Origin: Paenibacillus sp. H1-7
GTDB lineage: Bacteria; Bacillota; Bacilli; Paenibacillales; NBRC-103111
NCBI RefSeq assembly: GCF_022354825.1
Contig: NZ_CP031168.1
Location: forward strand, 2,295,501-2,359,500
Length of the DNA: 64,000 nucleotides
Reading direction: 5' to 3'
Of the stretch, positions 47,872-59,000 are shown in pieces. Numbering within the stretch: position 1 is the first letter of the stretch; each line of letters begins with the position of its first letter. Under the pieces are notes generated by a model, which was not told the DNA's origin, searched no databases, and saw only the letters and a list, made by a program, of their open reading frames with translations. Made by a program: the position numbers and the translations under genes.

Positions 47872-50106
47872 ATGCGCAAACAATGGTATTATCGGTTGCT
47901 TTTATCTTATCTTCCTATCTTCGTCGTAGCTTCGTCTGTCGTTGTTCTCATTTCCATTATCACCGTACGATTAACGATCGGGAATGAAGCGAACCGGGTC
48001 AACGAAGTTGCAACGAAGCAGATGCTCCAGAGCGTCGATGATGCTCTGCGTTCCATCGATCAATTAATCGTAAAAGAAATTTTGAACAGCGTGACCTTCG
48101 ACAAGTTTTTCGATCCTGCCAAAGAAACGAATAAATATTTGGATTCCCTTGAAATGAGCGAACGGATTCGAAATATTATTCACGCTACTCCGCTGATCGA
48201 CTCGCTGTATTTGTACCGTTTCCGGGATCAAATCGTTTTGACCAGGGATGAAAGAATTTCTATAGACCAATTCCCGGATCGGGATTTTCTGATGGGAGTC
48301 ATCCGTAATCAACCGAAGTCGAAATGGTCGGATTTGCGAAAAATTTCGGAAGTGAACACCTATTCGAACGAGATCATAACCCGCAACGTGTTGACGCTTA
48401 CGAGCAAAGTTCCGACCATTTCCGGAGGGCAAGGGCTCATTGTAGTCAATGTCCGTCCTTATGCTATTCAATCGATGATTGAGCAAATGGCAAATTCGCA
48501 GTACAGTCATCTCGATTTTGTGGATAAAGAGGGCGGTTTTATTGCGTCCATCGAGGGAAACGAAGCGGTGTCTGGAGTCGATGCCCCCAAATTGCATTCA
48601 TTCTCGATTTCATCGGATTATACGGGGTGGAGCATGCGCAGCTCGGTTGACAACTCCAAGGTGTACGGGTTTAGTTCGACCATTTTTTATGTTTGCTATG
48701 GGTTATGGCTGTTGGTCATCGCATTCGGCGCCTACTGGATTTATGTTATTACCCGCAAAAACTACAAACCAATTGAAGCGTTGACAGATCGCCTGGATCG
48801 CTTCAAATCCCAAAAAAGCATACAGCTGCTGGGAAGCGAAAAAAGGAATGATTTCGACTTTATTGAAGAGGCCATCGATCAACTGATCGATCAATTCGAC
48901 AACCAGCAACTGCTGCGTAGCGAAAATGTGAAATACCGGCATACGAAGCTGCTATTGGATTTGCTTGAAGGCAATACCGTCAGTCGAGACGATGAGTTAA
49001 TCTTAACGATGCTTGAAGAACGATATCAAGCTCGTGTTGCAATGGCTGAGATTGACCACTATTCCGGTTTTGCGGCACGATATAGCAAGCGCGATCAATA
49101 TTTATTGAAATATGCGATTTTACGCGTATTCCAGGAGGTAGCGGAAAAGCACGGTATTCACGTATGGACAGAATGGATACAGGCAAACCATATGACTATT
49201 TTGTTTCAATCCGGCAATTTGGGTACCAAGGCGGAGTCGATTACGGAAGAAGTTTGCGTGTGGATTCAAGACAATCTGGATTTTACGATAACGGTCGGTA
49301 TCGGATCGTTAGCACAGGAGATCGATGAAATAGCTGAATCCCACAAAGCGGCTATGCATGCCGTCAAAATGAAATTCAAGTTCGGCAGCAATCGAGTCAT
49401 CGCTTCGGACAATATCCAGCATTTGAAGGAAGAGGAACTGATTGTACAGCCCCAATTACTGCGGACTATCGCACAGTCGTTTCGGCAAGGTAATTCCGGA
49501 TGGATAGATAGCATGCAGGAGTTCGTTCGGCAGACGTCGGAAGCCGGTATGTCCAAAGATAGCGTTCTGAACCTGGTGAAGCTCGTGTTGTTTTCCATCG
49601 ACCGCGAAATGAGCGAAACGTCATCGGACCTTAAATCGATTTGGAATAAAGGACAGAACTCTTTAAATGAAGGATTGGAGCCGCTGGAAACGGAGGCCGA
49701 GCTGTATCCTTATGTTTACGCGCAATTAAACGATATCTTCGATGAAATAAACAAGCGTAAGAACGAAGACTCTCAAACGGCACTGCTCTACAAAATTAAA
49801 GCTTATATAGATGAGCATTATGAAGATCCGGACCTTTCCTTGACGGGTATCGGTGAGCTGTTTCACATTAACTCCAGCTTTATGAGCCGAATTTTCAAAG
49901 AAGAAATCGGAATGAACATGATGGATTACCTTTTGCAGGCGAGAGTCGAGAGGGCAAAGCAACTGCTCAAGGAAACCCGAGATACGGTTCAAATCATCGC
50001 CGGTCAAGTCGGTTACCTTCATACGATTTCGTTCATACGCGCTTTCAAAAAGTCGACGGGGCTAACGCCAGGCGAATACAGAAAAATTTCGACGGAAGCC
50101 GAGTAA
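47872..50106 (+). CDS. Membrane-anchored AraC-type regulator
   Basis: 744 residues. N-terminal membrane segment (LLLSYLPIFVVASSVVVLISII), an extracytoplasmic dCACHE-like domain of about 230 residues, a second membrane segment near 265-290, a cytosolic linker, and a C-terminal AraC HTH (YEDPDLSLTGIGELFHINSSFMSRIFKEEIGMNMMDYLLQARVERAKQLL, then VQIIAGQVGYLHTISFIRAFKKSTGLTPGEYR). Regulators of this design in Paenibacillus sense extracellular sugars or loaded binding proteins and activate the adjacent ABC operon, here starting at 50323. Confidence 0.92.
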   Translation: MRKQWYYRLLLSYLPIFVVASSVVVLISIITVRLTIGNEANRVNEVATKQMLQSVDDALRSIDQLIVKEILNSVTFDKFFDPAKETNKYLDSLEMSERIRNIIHATPLIDSLYLYRFRDQIVLTRDERISIDQFPDRDFLMGVIRNQPKSKWSDLRKISEVNTYSNEIITRNVLTLTSKVPTISGGQGLIVVNVRPYAIQSMIEQMANSQYSHLDFVDKEGGFIASIEGNEAVSGVDAPKLHSFSISSDYTGWSMRSSVDNSKVYGFSSTIFYVCYGLWLLVIAFGAYWIYVITRKNYKPIEALTDRLDRFKSQKSIQLLGSEKRNDFDFIEEAIDQLIDQFDNQQLLRSENVKYRHTKLLLDLLEGNTVSRDDELILTMLEERYQARVAMAEIDHYSGFAARYSKRDQYLLKYAILRVFQEVAEKHGIHVWTEWIQANHMTILFQSGNLGTKAESITEEVCVWIQDNLDFTITVGIGSLAQEIDEIAESHKAAMHAVKMKFKFGSNRVIASDNIQHLKEEELIVQPQLLRTIAQSFRQGNSGWIDSMQEFVRQTSEAGMSKDSVLNLVKLVLFSIDREMSETSSDLKSIWNKGQNSLNEGLEPLETEAELYPYVYAQLNDIFDEINKRKNEDSQTALLYKIKAYIDEHYEDPDLSLTGIGELFHINSSFMSRIFKEEIGMNMMDYLLQARVERAKQLLKETRDTVQIIAGQVGYLHTISFIRAFKKSTGLTPGEYRKISTEAE

Positions 50107-50322
50107 GGGCGGTCTGCCTAGATGTTTTTCGATAAAATCTGCATAGTAAAAAAATGTACATCAGGCTTCGCTCTGCTTCTGAAGATCGCTTCGGAAGGCT
50201 GGAGAGGAGCCTTTTTCTTGCCCCATCTATCGAGAAAAAAGGTGTATATTGTGCACAAACGCAGCTCTCCGGTATATTGGGGACATTCCACAAACGATCA
50301 TACAAAAAGGAGCAGGCAAATA

Positions 50323-51270
50323 ATGAAAACAGCAGCCGTGGCGGTGAAAAAGCACAACCCTACAAACACGGAGCGAAGGAAATTATGGAGGTCGAACATT
50401 CCTCTCTGGATTTTGTTTCTTCCGGTATTGATCTACTTCATCGTATTCAAATATATACCGATTGGAGGGATCATTATTGCTTTCAAAGATTACAATCTCC
50501 GTGAAGGCATATGGAACAGTCCATGGGCCGGGTTCAAATATTTCGAAATGCTTTGGACCAGCCCGGATTTCTTGAGAGTGTTTAGCAATACATTGTTAAT
50601 CAGCATGCTAGGCTTTGTTATCGGTTTTCCTTTTCCGATCCTGCTAGCGATCCTGTTAAATGAGATTCGGAAACAGTGGTATAAGAAGGCGGTACAAACG
50701 CTGGTGTATTTGCCTCATTTTTTATCGATGGTCATCGTTACGGGCGTCGTAGTGACTATATTTTCCTCCAGCGGAGCGATGAACGGATTGCTGCAAGCGA
50801 TTACGGGCTCGGAGGAACCGATTCCATTCTTATACAAGATCCCGAGCTGGCTGGCGATTTATTTCGGCTCAAGCATTTGGCAGGAAGCGGGCTTCTCCGC
50901 CATTATATACTTGGCCGCTTTGTCCTCGCTCGACCCGTCCTTGTATGAAGCGGCCGCTATAGACGGAGCTCCCAAGTGGAGGCAAATGTGGCACATTACG
51001 CTGCCGGGTATTCGCTCCACGATCATCGTTCTGCTCATTTTGCAAATGGGGAAGCTGATCGACGTAGGGTTTGACAAGGTGTATATGCTGTCCAACCCGG
51101 CCGTTTCCGAGGTTGCCGATGTCATTTCGACATTTGTATACCGGGTAGGGCTTCAGGGAGGCCAGTTCAGTTTTACGGCGGCAGTCGGGCTATTCGAGTC
51201 GGTTATCGGGCTAGTGCTCGTATTGACGGCCAATGGGATAGCCCGCAAATTCGATCAAGGATTGTTCTGA
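50323..51270 (+). CDS. Sugar ABC permease, LplB-type
   Basis: 315 residues from ATG 50323 behind AAAGGAG; an in-frame extension to 50122 is not supported. Six membrane segments; start region LWILFLPVLIYFIVFKYIPIGGIIIAFKDYNL is characteristic of LplB-like permeases. The EAA loop is YEAAAIDGAPKWRQMWHITLPGI, which contacts the ATPase. The ATPase is not encoded nearby, as usual for MsmX-dependent systems. First gene of the transporter operon. Confidence 0.94.
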   Translation: MKTAAVAVKKHNPTNTERRKLWRSNIPLWILFLPVLIYFIVFKYIPIGGIIIAFKDYNLREGIWNSPWAGFKYFEMLWTSPDFLRVFSNTLLISMLGFVIGFPFPILLAILLNEIRKQWYKKAVQTLVYLPHFLSMVIVTGVVVTIFSSSGAMNGLLQAITGSEEPIPFLYKIPSWLAIYFGSSIWQEAGFSAIIYLAALSSLDPSLYEAAAIDGAPKWRQMWHITLPGIRSTIIVLLILQMGKLIDVGFDKVYMLSNPAVSEVADVISTFVYRVGLQGGQFSFTAAVGLFESVIGLVLVLTANGIARKFDQGLF

Positions 51271-51292
51271 TTTTACGAGGGGGCACGCACGA

Positions 51293-52168
51293 ATGAAACC
51301 TACATCAGGCGAAAAACTATTTTACGGAATTAATGCTTTGTTTTTAGGGCTATGGGCGTTAACAGCATTAGTACCGCTGCTTCATATCGTATCGCTGTCG
51401 TTTAGCAGCAATCACGCGATATTGGCCGGGAAAGTATTTATATGGCCTGTGGAGTTCAGCTGGGACTCTTATGAAGCTTTGTTGAAAGGAACACGTGTGC
51501 CGGATGCTTTTTTGAACAGCGTAATCATTACCGGAGTCGGCGTGGCCTTCAATATGCTGTTTACGATTTTTGCGGCGTATCCGTTATCGAAGAAGCATTT
51601 TATAGGGCGGAGGTTCATGACGCTTCTGATCATTTTCACGATGCTTTTCTCCGGTGGGCTTATACCGAGCTATTTGCTGGTCAAGTCGCTTGGATTGATC
51701 GATTCTTATTGGGCCCTATGGCTTCCGGGACTAGTCAGCGCTTACAACATGTTGATTATGAAAACGTTCTTTGAGAACATTCCTGAGGAGTTGCTCGATT
51801 CAGCCAAGATGGATGGATGCGGCGAATGGAGATTGGCGGCCCAAATTGTGCTGCCGTTATCCGCTCCCGTTATGGCGACGCTGGCTTTATTTTATGGTGT
51901 AAGTCACTGGAACTCGTTCATGAACGTGCTCATTTATATTAATGATTCAAGCAAATATAACTTGTCCGTTCTCATCCAGCAGATGGTGGCGCAATCGAAT
52001 CTGATGAACGAGCTGCAAAATATTCAAGAAGAGGACAGGCAAATGCTGACTCCCGAATCGATTCGCTCTGCAGGCATGACAGTAATGCTAATTCCGATGA
52101 TTGTCGTATACCCTCTGCTTCAAAAGCATTTCGTTAAGGGGGTGTTAATTGGCGCGGTAAAAGGATAA
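51293..52168 (+). CDS. Sugar ABC permease, YtcP-type
   Basis: 291 residues with six membrane segments. It opens GEKLFYGINALFLGLWALTALVPLLHIVSLSFSS; the EAA loop is LDSAKMDGCGEWRLAAQIVLPLSAPVMATLALF. This is the second permease of the heterodimer. 22 nt after the first permease and 47 nt before the binding protein. Confidence 0.94.
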   Translation: MKPTSGEKLFYGINALFLGLWALTALVPLLHIVSLSFSSNHAILAGKVFIWPVEFSWDSYEALLKGTRVPDAFLNSVIITGVGVAFNMLFTIFAAYPLSKKHFIGRRFMTLLIIFTMLFSGGLIPSYLLVKSLGLIDSYWALWLPGLVSAYNMLIMKTFFENIPEELLDSAKMDGCGEWRLAAQIVLPLSAPVMATLALFYGVSHWNSFMNVLIYINDSSKYNLSVLIQQMVAQSNLMNELQNIQEEDRQMLTPESIRSAGMTVMLIPMIVVYPLLQKHFVKGVLIGAVKG

Positions 52169-52215
52169 GGTTATCTTTATGAAACGATGGAAAAACAAAC
52201 AGAGGAGGTCGCACA

Positions 52216-53847
52216 ATGAAAGCGAACAGGAAGAACTTACGCAAGGTGGCCATTGCCGGTTTTTGCATGCTAGCGGTAGGCTTGGCCGGGTGCTCCAAAC
52301 AAAACGGAAGCGATCCCAAACCGAGTGCGGATAAAGCGAAGCCGCAGATTACGATTTCGGCATACGATGCCGGTAATACGCCTCCGGAAGAAGGCACAAT
52401 CGAGAAAAACAGATGGGTGACGTGGATGTCCGAGAACGGCCCGGCCCAATTAAAAGTAATGGCTATCCCGAGAACGGAATCCGTACAAAAATTCAATACG
52501 TTGTTCGCCTCGGGCTCCGCTCCCGATCTCATTCAGGAGTTCAGCGCACCGTTTCGCAACCAGCTGTATGATCAAAAATTGATCCTGCCCGTCGATGATT
52601 TAATTGAGAAGCACAGCACGACGTATAAAGAGCTGCTCAAACAATATCCTGCATTGAAAAAAGCGGCTACGATGCCTGACGGCAAAATGTACGGGTTCGG
52701 GCGGATTAACGGTCTGCGGCCGCACAATGTATTGATGGTCAGAGCGGATTGGCTCAAAAAGCTGAACCTTCCCGTACCGCAAACGCAAGAAGAGTTCATT
52801 CGCGTATTGAAAGCATTTCGGGATAATGACCCGGATGGCAATGGCAAGAAAGATACGATTACGATGGATATGGGCGCCCGTTCGATCCAGGTAATCGACA
52901 GCATGTTCGGCAACGTAGGTTGGACGATTTCCGGTGACAAGATGGTATGGGATTGGGAAAGGGCGAAAGCGGCTGCCGCCTTCAAGAAGCAATTATATGA
53001 TGAAGGGCTGATCGACAAAGATTATTTGACGAAAAAAGGGTCCGGTTACATGGGGCTGTATGCGCAGGAAATCATTGCCGGAAAAATCGGGATGTGGGGC
53101 ACTAGCGTACATCAATCCGATATCGACACGTTCAAAGCGCTGAAAAAAGCCGATCCGAATGCGGAATTACAGGTCATCCCGCTCCCCGCGACCGTATTTG
53201 GCCAGTTCAGCCCGATCTTATCCAATCCGGTACAAGTGACCGGAATGATCAATGCGGATTCCAAACATCCGGAGGCGGTTATGAAGTATGTTGATTTTAT
53301 GGCGGCCAAGGATACAGGCCAAACTCTAAAATACGGCATCAAGGGTGAAGATTGGAAGGAAGGCGCGAATGGTTGCCAGCAGTTCATTGATAAAATAAAA
53401 ACCGATCCGAAGATCAAGTATACAGCAGCGTATACGATGCTCTTCTCGCCGATTGCGGAAGGTTCGTGCGGACAGTTTCAGGCATCGCTCAATCCGAACG
53501 ACCCGGTAGAAAAGCAATATCTTGATCTTATGAAGCAGGCGTACGACATTTATTTGGACGAGAAGCGTCCTATGCCCGACTTTACGCACCCGGAACATGT
53601 TCCGGCGATGCCCGGAGAATTGCAAACATCGTTCAACAACGCGACCAAAACCATCTCGGACATTTGGACGAAAGCCGTTATATCCGGAGCTTCCTATACC
53701 GTCGATCAGGCATTTCAGGACGCCAAGAGCACCTGGGACAAAAACAACGGCAAAAATATAGAGGAATGGTACGCGAAATGGTATCAGGACAACAAAACGA
53801 AAGCGTTTTTGACCAAGGACTTTTACGAGTTCAAGCTGAAATTTTAA
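52216..53847 (+). CDS. Sugar ABC solute-binding lipoprotein, LplA-type
   Basis: 543 residues. AGAGGAGG precedes the ATG. Signal peptide with lipobox VGLAGC; then a large family-1-like binding fold (FNTLFASGSAPDLIQEFSAPFRNQLYDQKLILPVDDLIEKHS, MYGFGRINGLRPHNVLMVRADWLKKLNLPVPQTQEEFIRVLKAFRDNDPDGNGKKDT). The DPDGNGKKD loop binds calcium in relatives. Lipid-anchored outside, it delivers an oligosaccharide or sugar acid to the two upstream permeases. Confidence 0.94.
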   Translation: MKANRKNLRKVAIAGFCMLAVGLAGCSKQNGSDPKPSADKAKPQITISAYDAGNTPPEEGTIEKNRWVTWMSENGPAQLKVMAIPRTESVQKFNTLFASGSAPDLIQEFSAPFRNQLYDQKLILPVDDLIEKHSTTYKELLKQYPALKKAATMPDGKMYGFGRINGLRPHNVLMVRADWLKKLNLPVPQTQEEFIRVLKAFRDNDPDGNGKKDTITMDMGARSIQVIDSMFGNVGWTISGDKMVWDWERAKAAAAFKKQLYDEGLIDKDYLTKKGSGYMGLYAQEIIAGKIGMWGTSVHQSDIDTFKALKKADPNAELQVIPLPATVFGQFSPILSNPVQVTGMINADSKHPEAVMKYVDFMAAKDTGQTLKYGIKGEDWKEGANGCQQFIDKIKTDPKIKYTAAYTMLFSPIAEGSCGQFQASLNPNDPVEKQYLDLMKQAYDIYLDEKRPMPDFTHPEHVPAMPGELQTSFNNATKTISDIWTKAVISGASYTVDQAFQDAKSTWDKNNGKNIEEWYAKWYQDNKTKAFLTKDFYEFKLKF

Positions 53848-53970
53848 CTTGGAGCTTGAAGCAGGATGGAGTATGGATTAGCTTCCGTCCTGCTATCAAT
53901 CTACAACGGTTGCATCGTTTCAACGATGCTAGTAGTCAGCAAGTTTGAACAAAAGGAGGACATACAATCG

Positions 53971-55056
53971 ATGGGGAACGGATCGATCCAATACATCACC
54001 GTGGCGGAAGCCGGACCGGGCAACCCGCGCAATGATACGGCCAGCGTCGCTCAGTTGAAGGACGGAAGCCTGCTTTTGGCATGGCATAAATATGAGGACA
54101 GTGCCGAGGGAGGAAGCGATTTTGGTCTCTGCCGCATTTATACCAAGTTATCGAGAGATGACGGGATCACATGGAGCGAGGAAACCTTGCTCGTGGACGT
54201 AGAACCTGGCGACCATAACGTGCAAGCACCCGGTTTAACCCGGCTACCTTCCGGTGATTTGATGCTTCATTGCCTTCGCGGTCATCACGGAGGGAGCAGC
54301 TCGACGATGTGCTTGCTCCGTTCCCGCGATGAGGGGAAAACCTGGCGCGATGCGGGCAACGTATGGAGTCGAAGCGACGGACAATGGCTTCAGGGCGGCG
54401 CCAATCAGATGAACGTCTTGTCGAGCGGGCGATTGCTGCTGCCGTTTCATTTCGGCACGGGGCATCAGGGGAGCCAGCATAATACTGTCGCATGCTTTAT
54501 TAGTGACGACGAGGGTAATAGCTGGCGAAGATCAAGCGGGACGGTCGACTTGCCAATGCGCGGCGCAATGGAGGCATCGGCAGCGGAGTTGGCTTCTGGG
54601 CGGATAATCATGTCGCTTCGAACGCAGTTAGGGTCGGTGTTCTTATCTTATTCCGACGATGGGGGGGAGAACTGGTCGTTACCGCAAACATCAGGACTGC
54701 AAGCTCCGGAGTCATGCACTTGCCTTAGGCGTATTCCCGAAACCGACGATTTGGTGCTGTTTTATAACGGCAGCAAATACGATCCGACACGCCACCATTA
54801 CGGACTGCGTACTCCACTATCGGCCGCTTTGTCACGCGATGACGGCATAACATGGAAGAAGGTCGGGGACATTGAGACCGGTCCCTTCGAATTTATGGAT
54901 TTGAACTGTTCGTTCACCGATTCGGGAAAGGCACTGCTTACTTACACGAAAGTGGAAGATCCGCAAATAACGCAGCAGGATAAATCGATGCCTTTCAAAC
55001 GGACTGAAATGGATTTGATTCTAGCTATTATAGATCGGGAATGGTTGTATTTATAA
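53971..55056 (+). CDS. Cytosolic sialidase-like enzyme with five Asp boxes
   Basis: 361 residues from ATG 53971, 8 nt after AAAGGAGG. Six-bladed propeller with five S-x-D-x-G-x-x-W Asp boxes: SRDDGITWSE, SRDEGKTWRD, SDDEGNSWRR, SDDGGENWSL, SRDDGITWKK. A candidate Arg of the sialidase triad lies in GPGNPRNDTAS near residue 18. It has no signal peptide, so it acts on imported substrate. It may be an exo-sialidase, or one of the propeller enzymes of this superfamily that act on other acidic sugars. Its place directly after the transporter genes fits intracellular processing of the imported glycan. Confidence 0.85.
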   Translation: MGNGSIQYITVAEAGPGNPRNDTASVAQLKDGSLLLAWHKYEDSAEGGSDFGLCRIYTKLSRDDGITWSEETLLVDVEPGDHNVQAPGLTRLPSGDLMLHCLRGHHGGSSSTMCLLRSRDEGKTWRDAGNVWSRSDGQWLQGGANQMNVLSSGRLLLPFHFGTGHQGSQHNTVACFISDDEGNSWRRSSGTVDLPMRGAMEASAAELASGRIIMSLRTQLGSVFLSYSDDGGENWSLPQTSGLQAPESCTCLRRIPETDDLVLFYNGSKYDPTRHHYGLRTPLSAALSRDDGITWKKVGDIETGPFEFMDLNCSFTDSGKALLTYTKVEDPQITQQDKSMPFKRTEMDLILAIIDREWLYL

Positions 55057-55082
55057 CCATTCTACAAAATTTGAGTAGGTAG

Positions 55083-55115
55083 GGTATCTCTCGGAAGAGC
55101 GTGGAGAGAGATACC
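55083..55115 (+). other. Perfect stem in the sialidase-deacetylase gap
   Basis: GGTATCTCTC (55083-55092) pairs with GAGAGATACC (55106-55115). There is no T-tract; it is 20 nt upstream of the next start codon, so it may protect processed mRNA or limit read-through. Confidence 0.6.
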
Positions 55116-55135
55116 TCACCGACAGGAGAAACCGC

Positions 55136-55942
55136 ATGAAAATACGATACGACCGCTTTCCCGGCGGCAAAACGAAAGCGATTACAATGAGCTACGATGA
55201 TGGTAGAGAAGATGATCGACAGCTTGTCGCTATAATGAATGAATATGGATTAAAGGGGGCATTCCATCTAAACTCGGGCTTTTTGGGGAAGCCTGGTTAT
55301 ATTGGCGTGAATGAGGTTCAGACTCTGTACGCCGGGCAAGAAGTATCTGCCCATACGGCAGAGCATCCTTTTCTGGATGTAACTCCTCCGGACCGTATTG
55401 TTATGGAGATCATGAAAGACCGCGATGCATTGGAAGCGCTTACCGATTATCCTGTTCGTGGCATGAGTTATCCGCACGGGGCATGGAATGAACAGGTTGT
55501 GTCGGTATTGCCCGGCCTTGGCATTGAATATGCTCGAACGACGACCAGCACCCACACGTTCGATATCCCTTCCGATTTCCTGCTTTGGCATCCGACTTGC
55601 CATCATAAACAAATGCTGGAGTACGGGAAAAGGCTCCTTTCTGAGAAGCCGAGACACTTGCGAATGGCTCTACTCTATGTGTGGGGGCACAGTTATGAGT
55701 TTGAACGAGATCGGAACTGGAGCTTACTCGAACAGTTCGGCGAGCTGGCAGGGCGGCGCAACGACATCTGGTACGCCACGAATTCCGAAATCGTCGGTTA
55801 TATGAGAGCCATCCGGCAGCTACGTTTCTCCGTATCCGGTCACATCATACATAATCCTTCAGCCATATCGGTGTGGATCGGAGTTGATGATACGTCGGTA
55901 GAAATAAAAGGAGGTGAGACTAAACATTTAAAACCATGCTGA
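55136..55942 (+). CDS. Polysaccharide deacetylase-like protein
   Basis: 268 residues, NodB-like fold. Motif 1 reads MSYDDGREDD (catalytic Asp pair), motif 2 AHTAEHPFL with the metal His ligands, and motif 3 MSYPHGAWNEQV. No signal peptide, so it should be cytosolic, like the sialidase-like enzyme. It could remove N- or O-acetyl groups from the imported sugar (N-acetyl or O-acetyl sialic-acid-like). Start ATG with ACAGGAG upstream. Confidence 0.88.
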   Translation: MKIRYDRFPGGKTKAITMSYDDGREDDRQLVAIMNEYGLKGAFHLNSGFLGKPGYIGVNEVQTLYAGQEVSAHTAEHPFLDVTPPDRIVMEIMKDRDALEALTDYPVRGMSYPHGAWNEQVVSVLPGLGIEYARTTTSTHTFDIPSDFLLWHPTCHHKQMLEYGKRLLSEKPRHLRMALLYVWGHSYEFERDRNWSLLEQFGELAGRRNDIWYATNSEIVGYMRAIRQLRFSVSGHIIHNPSAISVWIGVDDTSVEIKGGETKHLKPC

Positions 55943-56009
55943 TCGGATAGCAAATGGGAAGAAAAGGAACTACTTTGTTCAACCACTTTTACAAAGAGGA
56001 GTGATTGTT

Positions 56010-59000
56010 ATGCGGAAAAAGTCCGTCATTCGTTCTCGAGCTTTACTGATGTTTGTTATTGTCTGCTTTCTAGTTGCCGGCGTAGGTTTCCCAGTTTACG
56101 CTCTCGAGTCAAACGACGATGAAATTCAGATTCCGGCGCTAGCCGATACGTATGTGAATCCGGGATCGTCCGCAAATTTGAATTTCGGTTCGTCGCCAAC
56201 GCTTCAAGTAAGAACGTGGAGCGATCCGAACTATACCCGCGAATCATACATGAAATTCGATCTAAGTTCCTATCCCGGTCAATTGGGAACAGCAACGCTG
56301 AACGTTTATGCTGCTGTGAACAATGCTAATGGCAGCCCGCTCGCCTTCCAATTGTACGGGGTGGAAGAAGATTCGTGGACGGAGAATATGATGATCTGGA
56401 ATGACAAGCCGGCAATGAACCATTATTTAGCCAATGTGGACGTAGGCTTGACATGGCAATGGATTCAGGTAGACGTCACCTCCTTCGTGAAGGCACAGCT
56501 AGCATCGGATCAGATGGCCAGCTTTGGATTAACCCAAGCCGCCAAGAATGGTGCGCTAATCCATATCAACAGTAAAGAGAGCCCAGCAAATCAGCCGTAT
56601 TTGTCACTATCACACGAACGTGTTAATCCATCGGCTCCGAAGTGGCCTTCCGGTGCCAGCGTTGAAATTATGCAATTGAACGAGAACGGGCTGGATTTGA
56701 AATGGACGGAACCGAAAGGTTCAGCGAATGTAAGCAATTATCGCATCATTCAGAACGACAAAACTATCGCGACCGTAACGGGCACTACGTACCATATTCC
56801 GATTCCGAGCTCCGATATCGGCAAAACGTATACATTGAAGATTGAAGCCGGAAGCAATCAAAACCGGTGGAGCCATGACGGCCCCTACATAACCGTGACC
56901 ATCCCGAAAACCGAGCTCAAACAAGTGAACATCGGGAATGTGTTCATCGAAAATGAGCCGATCCAGCTCAAGGTTGCGACGCTGCAGCCTAGCGTTACGT
57001 GGTCAGTTTACGATATGCAGGGCACCCAGATGTCCGGAGGAACAGAATATAACGACAAGGGCCAAATGCTCATTCATGTTCCTTATACTAAACGCGGCTA
57101 CTTTAAGCTCAAGGCAACCGTCGAATCGTCAAATGTACAACCACCGGTTCCATTGGAAACGTCGTTCGCCGTTCTGTCGCCTTATGATTTTACTGCTGTA
57201 GCGGATTCCCCGTTCGGGATGGGGGCCCATCTGCACAGGGGACAAACCACAACGATTCCGTTAATTCAGCAGGCAGGCGCGAAATCGGTCCGGACTGGCA
57301 TCGAGTGGCACGCGATTGAGAAAACGAAGGGAGAGTACACGTTCAGTCCCGTTCCGGATAACTACATGGCGAAACTCAAAGAGCAGGGCATCGGAAAGTT
57401 GTTTGTCGCTGCATACAACAACCCTTTTTACGACAACAACGGCACTCCGTACACGGACCAAGGCCGTGAAGGTTTCGCTAACTATGCCGAAGCCTACGTT
57501 GATAATTACAAAGATCAGTTGATCGCGATGGAAGCCTACAATGAGTTTCATGGTTCTTTCGGAAAAAGAGGCAATAGTCCTGCCAACTCCCGTCCTGATT
57601 ATTATTTTAAATTATTGAAAAAAACGTATGAGACGGTTAAAGCCGAACATCCTGAATTCCCAGTCTATGGCATTGTCGCTTCCGAAGATGCAGTGAGTTG
57701 GATCGAGGAAGTGTTCAAGCTGGGCGGGCTGCAGTATATGGACGCAGTTACCCTGCATCCTTACCTTTATCCGAATGAGCCAGAAGGCTTGTCCGACTCT
57801 CTGGAACGAATTAAGGCATTAATTCGCCAATATAATAATGGCCAAGACAAACCGATTTGGCTCACGGAATTCGGTTATCCAACCCATAAGGCCGGGAATG
57901 GCGTCGATGAAATAACTCAAGCGAATTATTTGGTCCGTTATCATGTGTTGGCGCTTTCAATCGGAGTCGAAAAATTATTTTGGTACAATATGGTGAATGA
58001 CGGGCTTCGTAACGACTATAACGAAGATAATTTCGGCATTCTTCGTAATGCGGCTGACCCGCTCGGTGCATTCACTCCAAAGCCCGCTTATGCCGCCTAT
58101 GCCGCAATGACAAGGGAGCTCACCGGTTGGCAATTTTCAGCTGAAGAGCCGCTCCAGTCCGGCTTGAAAAGCTACATGTTTGCTAATGGCGGACAAAACA
58201 AACGGGTGGTATGGTCGCTCGCACCCGCGTCGGCTGTCATCAGAACGAATCAGCCTGTTGAAATTACGGATATGATGGGGAATACGCGAACGTTTGCGCC
58301 GACGAACGGGAATATTTACGTGACTTTGACTGGAGAGCCTATTTACATCAAAGGAAATATACAATCGATCAATAAGGATGCGACGTTTACCGTTTCAGGA
58401 GGAAGCGCTCGGTCCGGTGAGCCGGTGATGCTGCAAGTTGAAATGAACAATATGACAGCGGAAGCGCTGGATTTTACATTGGAGATCGAAGAACAACAAT
58501 TCGTGATGAATGCCGCCCCTGGGCAAAACAAGCTTCAGACAGTTGTTGTGAACGGGTTGGATGAGCCTGGGACACGGATCGTCAAAGGAGTTGTGAAATT
58601 AGGTGGGCAAGCCGTCGGGCTGCTGCAGCATGTTACTGCCGTACTCCCGTCTGAAACAATTCACATTCGCCCGGTCATTAATGGTACCGATCCGCTAAGT
58701 CAATCGATCAAGGTACAAATCCGAAATCACTCGATGATCAACGCCTTGCCTGTTCATAGTGTGGATTGGAAGCTTGGAACATTGACGGGCCGTCAGGAGC
58801 TGAATCAAGTGCTGCAGCCCGATTCGGCTAGGGAGTTCAATATCCCGCTGCAAAGTATGGAGCTCAGCAAAAGCTATCCGGCTAACGTCGATGTAGCTTT
58901 CGGAAACAACAAAACGTATACCTATTCAGGCTCTATCGAATTCAATCCGGTCTATTACGGAACGGTGAATGTAGACGGAAATGCCGACCCGCTTATCGTT

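Noticed and set aside
50122..50322. N-terminal extension of the LplB-type permease
   Set aside because: The extension has no match to permease N-termini, and a good AAAGGAG site precedes the ATG at 50323.
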